In this document: piece after piece, positions 50,982 to 59,882 of the stretch | How positions within the stretch are numbered: the first letter of the stretch is position 1 | Layout: each line of letters opens with the position of its first letter | NCBI GenBank assembly: GCA_937921995.1 | Contig: CAKZVF010000055.1 | Coordinates: 25,783-89,782, forward strand | Direction of reading: 5' to 3' | Source: an uncultured Pirellulaceae bacterium | GTDB lineage: Bacteria > Planctomycetota > Planctomycetia > Pirellulales > Pirellulaceae | Length of the DNA: 64,000 nucleotides | Program-made: the position numbers and the translations under genes | The notes under the pieces: generated by a model | Seen by the model: only the letters and a program-made list of their open reading frames with translations | The model's database searches: none | Told to the model about the DNA's origin: nothing

Positions 50982-52679
50982 ATGGAAATTGGAAACATCT
51001 TGTTAGAGAACGGCTTGATCAATCAGGATCAGCTTCAGTCCGCTACTCTGTCGGCACCGTCGCAGAGCCCGGACGCGGTGTTGGCTCAACTGGTCAGCAG
51101 TGGTGCCGTCGACAAACATGCCGCGCTAACGGCTTGGGCCAAAGAAGCGGGCGTCGATTTCGTGGACCTTACGGATATGGAGATTGACCTTTCTTTGCTG
51201 GAAGGCTTTCCCCAAAAAATCATCTATCGTCAGATCCTGTTTCCGATCCGCCGAACCGAAGACACGATCGTTGTCGCCACCAATGAACCGCTGAACTTCT
51301 ATCCGCTGGATGAGATCAGCGCCGCGACGGGCCTGATCGTAGAACCGGTTCTGGCCGAAAAAAGTGAAATCGCCAAACTGATCAAGAATCACTTGGGCGT
51401 CGGTGGCGAAACCATCGACGGGCTGATCGAACAGCGCATCGAAGACAATGGCATCGAGTTGCTCGAAGAATTGGAACTCGACGGCAGCGAACTTTCGGAG
51501 ATGGCTCAAGAGGCCAGCGTCGTCCGCTTGGTGAACGAAATTCTCATGGAAGCGATCGAATCGCGCACCAGTGACGTTCACATCGAATCCCAACAAAACG
51601 GCATTGTCATCCGCTACCGCATCGACGGAATCTTGCACACTCAGCCCGTCCCGTCGGAGATCAGCCATTTCCGCTCCGCGATCGTCAGCCGCCTCAAGAT
51701 CATGGCCAAACTGAACATTGCCGAAAAACGATTGCCGCAGGACGGACGTATCAAGATCCGCGTCAAAGGACGCGACGTCGACGTGCGGATGTCGGTGATT
51801 CCCATGATTCACGGCGAAAGCTTGGTGATGAGGATCCTTGACAAAGGCGCGATGGTTTTTGATCTCCAAAGTTTGGGCATGTCCGAGGAAACGTACAACA
51901 CCTTCAGTCGGCTGATTCGTCAACCGCACGGAATCGTGCTGGTGACTGGGCCAACGGGTTCGGGTAAAACGACCACGCTGTACAGTTCGCTGATCGAGAT
52001 CAACGATGCGGCAACAAAAATCATCACCACCGAAGATCCTGTCGAATATCAGTTGGACGGGATTAACCAAATTCAAGTCCATGCCAAGATCGGGCTGACG
52101 TTTGCCCATTCGCTGCGCAGCATCCTCCGTCACGACCCTGATGTGGTGCTGGTCGGTGAGATTCGTGATCTTGAAACGGCCGAAAACGCTATCCAAGCCT
52201 CGCTGACGGGCCACATGGTTTTCAGCACACTCCACACCAACGATGCCGCCGGAGCTTTCACGCGGATGGCCGACATGGGCGTCGAACCGTTCTTGGTCGC
52301 CAGTACGGTCGAGGCCGTCATGGCTCAGCGTCTGGTGCGGCGGTTGTGCGACTGTAAGAAAGCGGTCGTTCCATCGCGCGACGATGTTCCTTCAGATTTT
52401 CCTTTCGAGCAACTCGGGTCGTCTCCGATCTACGAAGCCGTCGGTTGTCGCGAATGTCGCAACGTCGGTTACAGCGGCCGACTGGGTGTGTATGAGCTGC
52501 TGGTGGTGGACGATAAATTGCGGGAACTTGCACACGAAGGCGTTAGCACGTGGGAGATCAAAAAGGCCGCGATCGCCGGCGGCATGAAAACATTGCGTGA
52601 CGACGGTTGGCGTAAAGTCATCTCCGGCCAAACGTCCATTGAAGAAGTTCTTCGTATTACCAAAGGTGATCGAACGTAG
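50982..52679 (+). CDS. gspE: Type II secretion/type IV pilus assembly ATPase GspE/PilB
   Basis: GPTGSGKTTTLYSSL Walker A; TTEDPVEYQLDGINQIQVHAKIGLTFAHSLRSILRHDPDVVLVGEIRD; zinc motif-like CDCK..CREC. Confidence 0.95.
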   Translation: MEIGNILLENGLINQDQLQSATLSAPSQSPDAVLAQLVSSGAVDKHAALTAWAKEAGVDFVDLTDMEIDLSLLEGFPQKIIYRQILFPIRRTEDTIVVATNEPLNFYPLDEISAATGLIVEPVLAEKSEIAKLIKNHLGVGGETIDGLIEQRIEDNGIELLEELELDGSELSEMAQEASVVRLVNEILMEAIESRTSDVHIESQQNGIVIRYRIDGILHTQPVPSEISHFRSAIVSRLKIMAKLNIAEKRLPQDGRIKIRVKGRDVDVRMSVIPMIHGESLVMRILDKGAMVFDLQSLGMSEETYNTFSRLIRQPHGIVLVTGPTGSGKTTTLYSSLIEINDAATKIITTEDPVEYQLDGINQIQVHAKIGLTFAHSLRSILRHDPDVVLVGEIRDLETAENAIQASLTGHMVFSTLHTNDAAGAFTRMADMGVEPFLVASTVEAVMAQRLVRRLCDCKKAVVPSRDDVPSDFPFEQLGSSPIYEAVGCRECRNVGYSGRLGVYELLVVDDKLRELAHEGVSTWEIKKAAIAGGMKTLRDDGWRKVISGQTSIEEVLRITKGDRT

Positions 52680-52697
52680 AACCGCTACTTTTTCCTC

Positions 52698-53903
52698 ATG
52701 CCTGAATTTACCTACATCGCGCGCAGCATCGACGGGACGAAAGTCTCAGGAAAGATGACTGCAAACACCGAACGAGATGTGATCGGTGCGCTTTCGAAGG
52801 ATTCCCTGTTCCCGATCAAGGTTGAGGCTCCCGTTGAAAAGAAACCGATCACCTTCGGTTCGGGCGTGTCACCACAGAAAATTTCAGTGTTCTACGAACA
52901 ATTGGCATCCTTGCTGACCAATGGTGTGCCGCTGCTGCGATCGCTGACGATCCTACGTGACCAAACCAAAATTGAGACGCTCAAAACGACGCTGAATGAT
53001 GTGATCCGGCGCGTTGAGGACGGCGAAAATCTGTCTGATGCGTTTCAGCGTCATCCAAAGATCTTCAACGACATGGCCGTCAACATGGCTCGCGCCGGTG
53101 CTGAAGGCGGCTTTCTTGAGGACGCTCTTTCGCGCGTGGCCAAATTTACCGAACAAGCGGCCGAACTTCGGGGACGCACGATCGGGGCCATGATCTACCC
53201 TGCGGTATTGTTCAGCATGGGCAGTGTCATCGTGGCGGTGCTGTTGGTTTACTTCGTGCCAAAATTCGAATCCATGTTTGACACGTTGCGAGCCACCGGT
53301 CAATTGCCGTGGGTGACCGAAATGCTGCTGGCCTTTAGCACACGCATTCAGTTTTGGGGCCTGCCTATTTTGATCCTGATGCTGATCGTCTTTTTTGTGC
53401 TGCGTTATCAGATACAAACGCCGCGTGGCCAGATGGTTTTTGACGGCATAAAGATTAAAATACCGATGTTGGGAAGCATCTTTTTGAATCTATCGGTGGC
53501 ACGATTTTGCCGCGTGCTGGGAACGCTGCTAAAAAACGGCGTGCCGATTCTCAAAGCGCTTGATATCAGCCGCGATGCCGCGGGCAACAAAGTTCTCTCC
53601 GCGGCGATCGCCAAAGCGTCGGAGAACATCACCGCCGGTGAATCGTTGTCGGTGCCGCTGAAGAAATCAGGCCACTTCCCGCACGATGTTACCGAAATGC
53701 TCAGCGTCGCCGAAGAGTCCAATTCGTTGGATTCGGTGCTGATCAATATTTCCGATGGATTGGAAAAACAAACCATTCGTCGGCTCGATTTGATGGTTAA
53801 GCTGATCGAGCCTCTGATGTTGATGGTGATGGCGGCCGTTGTTTTGGTCGTCGTCGTTGCTCTGCTGCTGCCAATCATGAAAATGGGTAGTGCGATCGAG
53901 TAA
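52698..53903 (+). CDS. gspF: Type II secretion inner-membrane protein GspF/PilC
   Basis: FYEQLASLLTNGVPLLRSL and FCRVLGTLLKNGVPILKALDISRD tandem GspF domains. Confidence 0.95.
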   Translation: MPEFTYIARSIDGTKVSGKMTANTERDVIGALSKDSLFPIKVEAPVEKKPITFGSGVSPQKISVFYEQLASLLTNGVPLLRSLTILRDQTKIETLKTTLNDVIRRVEDGENLSDAFQRHPKIFNDMAVNMARAGAEGGFLEDALSRVAKFTEQAAELRGRTIGAMIYPAVLFSMGSVIVAVLLVYFVPKFESMFDTLRATGQLPWVTEMLLAFSTRIQFWGLPILILMLIVFFVLRYQIQTPRGQMVFDGIKIKIPMLGSIFLNLSVARFCRVLGTLLKNGVPILKALDISRDAAGNKVLSAAIAKASENITAGESLSVPLKKSGHFPHDVTEMLSVAEESNSLDSVLINISDGLEKQTIRRLDLMVKLIEPLMLMVMAAVVLVVVVALLLPIMKMGSAIE

Positions 53904-53988
53904 CCGACTTGACCGTGACTTTAAGTGTTTGCAACTTTGAAGTTTTTTATCATTGAACCCAATTGAGTTTTTGAGGAACGAGTTAGAA

Positions 53989-54438
53989 ATGAGTAATGTA
54001 AAAAATAGTTTTCGCAAAAGAACCGCGCTGCACCGGCATCGTCGTTCCGGTTTCACACTGTTGGAGCTGTTGCTTGTGATGGCGATTTTGGTCATCCTCG
54101 CCTCGCTGTCGACGGTTGCCGTTTTGAATCTTCAGTCGAGCTCGCAATCTCGAGCCGCGTTCGCGCAGATTAAAATTCTGAAGAACGCCTGCACGATGTA
54201 TAAGCTCAACGGGAATCCCTATCCCAAAACACTGGAAAATCTCATCGCACTGCCACCGGGCATGAACTCCGCGACTTGGGGCGGACCTTATTTAGAAGGC
54301 AACTCGATTCCGCTCGATCCGTGGCAAAACCCGTTCAAGTACTCTGCCAACGATGCGGCCCAGCAGGTTTTCATCTCGTCCGCTGGCAAAGACGGCCAAC
54401 ATGGAACCGCGGACGACATCCCCGGCAACAATGGCTAA
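53989..54438 (+). CDS. gspG: Type II secretion major pseudopilin GspG-like
   Basis: RRSGFTLLELLLVMAILVILASLS prepilin motif; GPYLEGNSIPLDPWQNPFKY..DGQHGTADDI. Confidence 0.92.
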   Translation: MSNVKNSFRKRTALHRHRRSGFTLLELLLVMAILVILASLSTVAVLNLQSSSQSRAAFAQIKILKNACTMYKLNGNPYPKTLENLIALPPGMNSATWGGPYLEGNSIPLDPWQNPFKYSANDAAQQVFISSAGKDGQHGTADDIPGNNG

Positions 54439-54549
54439 CCGATTCTTCTCCACTGTTGAACGCACGGCTATTTGCTAAGTACGTGCCGCGCGATTGTCGC
54501 GCGGTGCTTCGATGCTCACACGCGGTCAGCGTTTCAGCTTAATTTATCA

Positions 54550-55128
54550 ATGACAGCAACTCGTCCCCACCATCGAAATGCGTTCTCCTTGATCGAATTG
54601 ATTCTGGTGATGGGGGTCATCGTCATGATTTTTTCGCTGGCGATTCCACTGGCAACACGGGCACTTGGATCGCACGCGCTTAGGCAATCCGCCGACCGCG
54701 TGCGTGTGGCGATGGGCAAGGCGCGCGTTGAAGCGATCAAGTCTGGGAAGATTCACGCGCTGTTTCTACAGACCAACAGCGATTGGTTCAACGTCGCTCC
54801 GTTTTCTCAGATTTCGGCGCAGCAAGGCCTCGCGGCCAGACAGACGCAGCTCAATGCCAACCAGATCCGAACCGACCTCGAAGACAACCAACTGCCCAAA
54901 GGCATTTTCTTCGCCGAAGGGATTACCTCAAACGATGGGAGGTCGGCCGACGCGTTCAGCCAAAACGGCGGCGGTGGTAATTCACAGATTAAACCCATTT
55001 TGTTTTACCCAGACGGAACGGCCCAAGACGCCAGAGTTTTTCTCAGGGATGAACAAGCAAACATGACGTCGGTTCAGCTTCGTGGGCTGACAGGCATCGC
55101 AAAGACAGTGAAGACCCAGCAAAACTGA
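54550..55128 (+). CDS. Pseudopilin, GspH-like
   Basis: RNAFSLIELILVMGVIVMIFSLAIPLATRAL prepilin N-terminus; ATG at 54550 preferred to 54472. Confidence 0.8.
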   Translation: MTATRPHHRNAFSLIELILVMGVIVMIFSLAIPLATRALGSHALRQSADRVRVAMGKARVEAIKSGKIHALFLQTNSDWFNVAPFSQISAQQGLAARQTQLNANQIRTDLEDNQLPKGIFFAEGITSNDGRSADAFSQNGGGGNSQIKPILFYPDGTAQDARVFLRDEQANMTSVQLRGLTGIAKTVKTQQN

Positions 55129-55240
55129 CGGGCTTTTCTCGCCGCCCATGAGGAAGAAATTTGCGGAAGACAGCTCCAGCACAGAGGCCAGGATTTGAAC
55201 GGCTGCTTTCAAAAATCGTTTCTACCAACGAAACACCATT

Positions 55241-55648
55241 ATGAAACATCACCATCGACACAACAAAAAACGCAACCGGAGCGGGCTGAGCCTGCTTGAG
55301 GTGATTTTGTCGATCGCGATTCTTGGGACGTCGATGGCGATAATAGGGCAATTTTTCTATCTCGGTTACCGCGCGGCCGACCGAGCACGTCGTCAGTTCG
55401 ATGCGACCTTGATCTGTGATTCGGTGATGGCCGAACTCGCCGCTGGCGTGATTGAACCCCAGTCCATCGGCGGCGCAGAAGCCCCCAACAATCCGCGCTG
55501 GCAATATTCGGTCGACGTCGTGAATTCAGATATCAACGGGCTGCTATTGGCGACCGTATCGGTGCGTCAACGCAACGAAGATAACATCGAAATGTCATTG
55601 GTGCGGTTGCTGCCGGATCCTGACTATCTACCGGGGGAAGAATTTTGA
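55241..55648 (+). CDS. Pseudopilin, GspI-like
   Basis: RSGLSLLEVILSIAILGTSMAIIGQF. Confidence 0.8.
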   Translation: MKHHHRHNKKRNRSGLSLLEVILSIAILGTSMAIIGQFFYLGYRAADRARRQFDATLICDSVMAELAAGVIEPQSIGGAEAPNNPRWQYSVDVVNSDINGLLLATVSVRQRNEDNIEMSLVRLLPDPDYLPGEEF

Positions 55649-56652
55649 AAACTTCTTCACTCAAACAAACTAATACGGCGGGAGCACGGCCTGCCTTTAC
55701 GTTGCTGGAACTGTTATTGGCGCTGGCGTTGACGGTGGTCGTCATCAGCACTATCGCGACGGCGATCCAAGTCAATCTGTTCTCGCTCACGCGTGCCCAG
55801 GCAAACATAGAACGCAAACAAATCGCGCGTAGTGTCATGGCCATGATCGGCAACGACATCCGCGCCGCGGTACAGTTTCGCGCGGCCGATTTTTCGGGAC
55901 TTGAAGAGGTCTTGCTGTCGCAGCAAATGATCGCCGGCATCCAACCCACCGACATCAGCAGCGCTTCAGCCGACGAACTTTCGCCCGATTCCATCACCGT
56001 CGATGCCATCCAATCAGCGGTGGAAGCACAACAGGCTCAATCGCAAACGCAATCACAACCAGACACCGAAGAATTCACTTCCTCCGACGATGTTTCCGAC
56101 GAAGAAGAAGTTGACTGGTCGGTGGGTTTGGTGGGCGACGCGAACTTCATCATGCTGGACATCAGCCGACTCCCGCGTATCGACCAATACCATCCGCTGA
56201 TTCAAACCGCTCAAGATGCCGTGACAACAGGTTCGGACATTAAACAGGTCGTCTACTATGTCGCTGCCGTCGGCGGTCAGACCGGTGCGAACAACGTGCT
56301 TGTGGACGAATCTAATGTGAATCGGCGAGGGTTGTTTCGGGACGAAATTGATCGCGCGGTGGCCTTCTATCAGGGCGGCACCAACCCGGGAACGCCCAAG
56401 GATTATTCGCAATTGATTGCCACCGAAGTGGTTCAGATTCAGTTTCGCTATTTTGATGGGACCGATTGGCAATCACAGTGGGATTCCACAGAGAACGCGG
56501 GCTTTCCCTCGGCCGTCGAGATCAACATCGTCGTGGACACCAGCCCGCTGGCCGACCCGACCAACGCCTATCAAAATGACGGTCGATTTGAAAACTATCG
56601 TAGCGTCGTTCATCTTCCTCTGGCCGAGATCGAGGAGGAAGAAGATGAATAG
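55645..56652 (+). CDS. Pseudopilin, GspJ-like
   Basis: RPAFTLLELLLALALTVVVIST; TTG start overlapping the upstream TGA. Confidence 0.8.
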   Translation: MKTSSLKQTNTAGARPAFTLLELLLALALTVVVISTIATAIQVNLFSLTRAQANIERKQIARSVMAMIGNDIRAAVQFRAADFSGLEEVLLSQQMIAGIQPTDISSASADELSPDSITVDAIQSAVEAQQAQSQTQSQPDTEEFTSSDDVSDEEEVDWSVGLVGDANFIMLDISRLPRIDQYHPLIQTAQDAVTTGSDIKQVVYYVAAVGGQTGANNVLVDESNVNRRGLFRDEIDRAVAFYQGGTNPGTPKDYSQLIATEVVQIQFRYFDGTDWQSQWDSTENAGFPSAVEINIVVDTSPLADPTNAYQNDGRFENYRSVVHLPLAEIEEEEDE

Positions 56653-58219
56653 TCGCCGTGGAAAACTCCGCCAACGCAATGATGGTTTTTTGCTGATCAT
56701 TGTTTTGGTCACGATCGTGATGATGACGTTGGCCGCCTATACATTCACGTCTTTGATGCAGATCGAATTTCAAGCGTCGCGCGTGTTGTCGCGGCGCGTC
56801 CAATCGAAATACTTGGCCGATTCGGGCGTCGATTACGTTCGGTTGTTTTTGGCATCGGAGCGTCAAGAAATCCACGCCAATGGCGGGCTGTGGGATAACG
56901 CTGACATGTTCCAAGCCGTCCCCGCAGCGGTCGACGTGAACAACCTTGAATTGGTGGGGCGTTTTTCGATCGTCGGTCCGAACCTTAACGACGATGGGAT
57001 TCCTGAAGGCTATCGTTTTGGGTTGGTCGATGAATCCAGCAAAATCAACGTTAACGCTTTGCCGTATTATGACAGCTGGCAACCCGGCAGTGCGCGCCAA
57101 ATCCTGATGGCGCTGCCTTCGATGACCGAAGAAGTTGCCGACGCGATTCTCGACTGGGTCGACAGCGACGACGACATCCGGGAATTCGGCACCGAAGGAT
57201 CGTTCTACCGCGGGCAGTCGCCGCCGTACGATGTGAAAAACGGGCCGATGGACAGCTTGGACGAAATGTTGCTTATTCGTGACATCACGCCGGATTTGCT
57301 GTTTGGTTTGGACATCAATCGAAACGGCGTTTTGGATGACGTTGAGACCGTCGGCACCAATGCTTCCTCTTTGGAGGCCGACATGTATTTGGGATGGGCC
57401 AACTACATTACGCTGTTCAGCAAAGAAACGAACCAAAATGGCGAAGGGCTGACGCGTATCAACATCAATGGCCAGGACCTTGACCAGCTGCAAGATGATT
57501 TAAAGTCGGCGTTCAACGACGAGTGGACCAACTATATTATTCATTACCGAATTTCGGGACCGGCCTCGATCGTGCCCACGCCCATCGACAACACCATTGT
57601 CTCAGCGGCCGAAGTTGATCCGAATCTGACCGGCGAAGAAACAGGCGGGTTTACTTTTTCCAGCGTCGTAGATTTGGTTGACACTTATGTTGAAACCACC
57701 GATGAAGAGGGAGAAACCGTTTACCTTCAATCGCCCATCAATGTTCAATCACTGGGCGTTGCCATGACCACCGCAATGAAAAGCTTGACGGTGTACGAAG
57801 GCGAATCAATTCCTGGCCGCATCAATATCATGCAAGCCCCGCGCCGGACGCTCGAAGGCATCCCCGGCATGGATTCCGAATTAATCGACACCATCATTCA
57901 GGTACGCGAATACGAACTGGACGATCCCGATTTTCTGGATATCAATCGCAATTACGAGACGTGGTTGCTGACTGAATTTCTGGTCGATGTGCCAACGATG
58001 CGGTCGTTGATGCCGTTCATCTGTGTCGGTGGTGACGTTTATCAGGCGGAGGTGATCGGATATTTCGGCGACGGGGTTGGAACCTCGCGGGCTGAGGCGA
58101 TTATTGATGCCACCGCAGATATCCCTAAGCTAATATTTTGGCGAGACAAAACGCATTTGCAGGGCACATTCTCGGTCGATGTGCTCGGCGGCGACTTTGG
58201 TTCGGGCAGCGATTTTTGA
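56645..58219 (+). CDS. General secretion pathway protein K-like
   Basis: RNDGFLLIIVLVTIVMMTLAAYTFTSLMQIEFQASRV; helix-hairpin-helix-like RRTLEGIPGMDSELIDTIIQVRE; start at 56645 overlaps the upstream stop. Confidence 0.85.
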   Translation: MNSRRGKLRQRNDGFLLIIVLVTIVMMTLAAYTFTSLMQIEFQASRVLSRRVQSKYLADSGVDYVRLFLASERQEIHANGGLWDNADMFQAVPAAVDVNNLELVGRFSIVGPNLNDDGIPEGYRFGLVDESSKINVNALPYYDSWQPGSARQILMALPSMTEEVADAILDWVDSDDDIREFGTEGSFYRGQSPPYDVKNGPMDSLDEMLLIRDITPDLLFGLDINRNGVLDDVETVGTNASSLEADMYLGWANYITLFSKETNQNGEGLTRININGQDLDQLQDDLKSAFNDEWTNYIIHYRISGPASIVPTPIDNTIVSAAEVDPNLTGEETGGFTFSSVVDLVDTYVETTDEEGETVYLQSPINVQSLGVAMTTAMKSLTVYEGESIPGRINIMQAPRRTLEGIPGMDSELIDTIIQVREYELDDPDFLDINRNYETWLLTEFLVDVPTMRSLMPFICVGGDVYQAEVIGYFGDGVGTSRAEAIIDATADIPKLIFWRDKTHLQGTFSVDVLGGDFGSGSDF

Positions 58220-58254
58220 TTTCATTTGCTGAACGAATTATTGCACCACGAACT

Positions 58255-58345
58255 GATTCAAAACGAACTGATTCAAAACGAACGATTCCCCAACCGACGA
58301 TTCCCCAACCGACGATCCCCCAACTAACGATTCCACTCCAACGTT
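58255..58345 (+). repeat. 15-bp tandem repeats between the gspK-like and pilM-like genes
   Basis: Two copies of aaaacgaactgattc-type and three copies of cgacgattccccaac-type units. Confidence 0.8.
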
Positions 58346-58355
58346 TGAAGACACT

Positions 58356-59882
58356 ATGGCTTTTGTTGCAATCGAAATTTCAGAAGATCAATTGCTGGTG
58401 GCGATCGCGCAAAAATCGGGACTGCGATGTCGCATCGACAACGTCTTCGACTTGGACACCTCCGATAGCACCGATGAACAATCTGGCGAAGCCGTTAAGG
58501 AGAAACTGAATTCTTTGGGCGTGTCGAAGTCCGTTGCCATCGCCATCGTCAGTCGTTCTTTGGCAGAGATCCGGGAGGTTACCGTTCCGCCTGCTCCGGA
58601 CAACGAACTGCCGGACATGATTCGGTTCCAAGCACGTAACGAATTCGCGTCACTCAACGATCAGTGGAAACTGGACTACGTCACGCTGACCGACGATCCG
58701 ACGTCGCCACGGAAAGTACTGGCAGCGGCGATTTCGCCTGATTTAGAAAATAAGATCCAAACGATCTGTCAACATGCGGGGCTTAAGCTCAAACGTGTTG
58801 TCTTGCGTCCCTTCGCGACGTTGGATCTGTTGAAGCCGCATCTATCCAACGACGCGCTTTCGTTGATCGTGGATCAGAACACCGATTCGACGGACATGAG
58901 CATTGTCAAAGGTGACATGCTGCTTTCGACACGCACCGTACGACTTCCCGACTCGCTGACGCCGGAACAGTCCTCGAAACAACTGATCACCGAAGTCCGC
59001 CGCACGGTGGCCTCGCATAAGATCTCCGCCGACAGCGACGCGATCCAGGACATCGTCGTTCCCGGCCAAGAGGTCCAACACCGGCATCTCAAAGGCAACC
59101 TCGAAGGGCAATTGGGAATGAACGTGAAGTTCTTGTCCCCCTTCGACCTCGCCGACGTCCAGAGTGGACTGGACAAAGACAGTGCTGTTAGCCCGGCGCG
59201 GTTTGCGTCTTTGTTTGGTGCGTTGGAAACCGAAGTTGCCGGCGAGCAGCCTCGTCTGGATTTCGTGAACGTGCGAAAAACAGAGGAAATCAAAACCGAT
59301 TATTCGAAGCTGTATTTCTACGGAGCGCTAGCGGCGGCAGTCGCCGTCGTCGGAATGTTTCTCGCGTGGATGATCCTTAGATCTCAAGCTTCAGCGATTG
59401 AAACCGCCAAGGCGAATTTGCTCGCCGCGGTCGAGGTGAATCAGGGCAACGGCACGATTCCGCCGGTTGAACAACAGCTGAAAGACGTTGGCGTGATCGA
59501 CCAGTGGAAAACAGAAGAAATCAACTGGCTGACAGAGCTTTCGCAATTCAGCCAACGATACCTATTGCCCGATGATGTCATCGCTGATTCGTTCACCGCA
59601 TCGGTCCAACGCGACGGGACTCCCAAGATCGAACTATCGGGCCGTATCGTCGATGATCTGGAAAAAACGGACCAACTGATTCGGGAACTGAACAAACGTC
59701 CCTACGAAGTTCAAACCATTGACACCGGAACGGCTCCTCCAGACCAGCAAAGCGAATACCCTTCGACGTTTGTTTACCATTTTCAATTACCTGATTCAGC
59801 GCTAACGAATCTGAATATTTTGAACCGGCGGGCTTCCCAATTCGGTAAAACGGCAACCTCAAAATCAGGGAGCCAGCCATGA
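58356..59882 (+). CDS. PilM/GspL-like assembly protein
   Basis: MAFVAIEISEDQLLVAIAQKSGLRCRID actin-like N-term; TM segment LYFYGALAAAVAVVGMFLAWMIL followed by a periplasmic PilN-like part. Confidence 0.75.
   Translation: MAFVAIEISEDQLLVAIAQKSGLRCRIDNVFDLDTSDSTDEQSGEAVKEKLNSLGVSKSVAIAIVSRSLAEIREVTVPPAPDNELPDMIRFQARNEFASLNDQWKLDYVTLTDDPTSPRKVLAAAISPDLENKIQTICQHAGLKLKRVVLRPFATLDLLKPHLSNDALSLIVDQNTDSTDMSIVKGDMLLSTRTVRLPDSLTPEQSSKQLITEVRRTVASHKISADSDAIQDIVVPGQEVQHRHLKGNLEGQLGMNVKFLSPFDLADVQSGLDKDSAVSPARFASLFGALETEVAGEQPRLDFVNVRKTEEIKTDYSKLYFYGALAAAVAVVGMFLAWMILRSQASAIETAKANLLAAVEVNQGNGTIPPVEQQLKDVGVIDQWKTEEINWLTELSQFSQRYLLPDDVIADSFTASVQRDGTPKIELSGRIVDDLEKTDQLIRELNKRPYEVQTIDTGTAPPDQQSEYPSTFVYHFQLPDSALTNLNILNRRASQFGKTATSKSGSQP

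Noticed and set aside
51126-52235. 369-aa ORF on the minus strand opposite gspE
   Set aside because: Exactly antisense to a clearly conserved gspE; composition (H, R, F, D-rich) is typical of shadow ORFs in this codon usage; no recognisable domain.
56522-57493. 323-aa minus-strand ORF opposite the gspK-like gene
   Set aside because: Shadow ORF over a conserved T2SS gene; no domain, no credible start signal.
58138-58509. 123-aa + strand ORF containing RTDSK/TIPQP repeats
   Set aside because: Overlaps both the end of the gspK-like and the start of the pilM-like genes in another frame; likely an accidental reading of the 15-bp repeats, which are reported as a DNA repeat instead.
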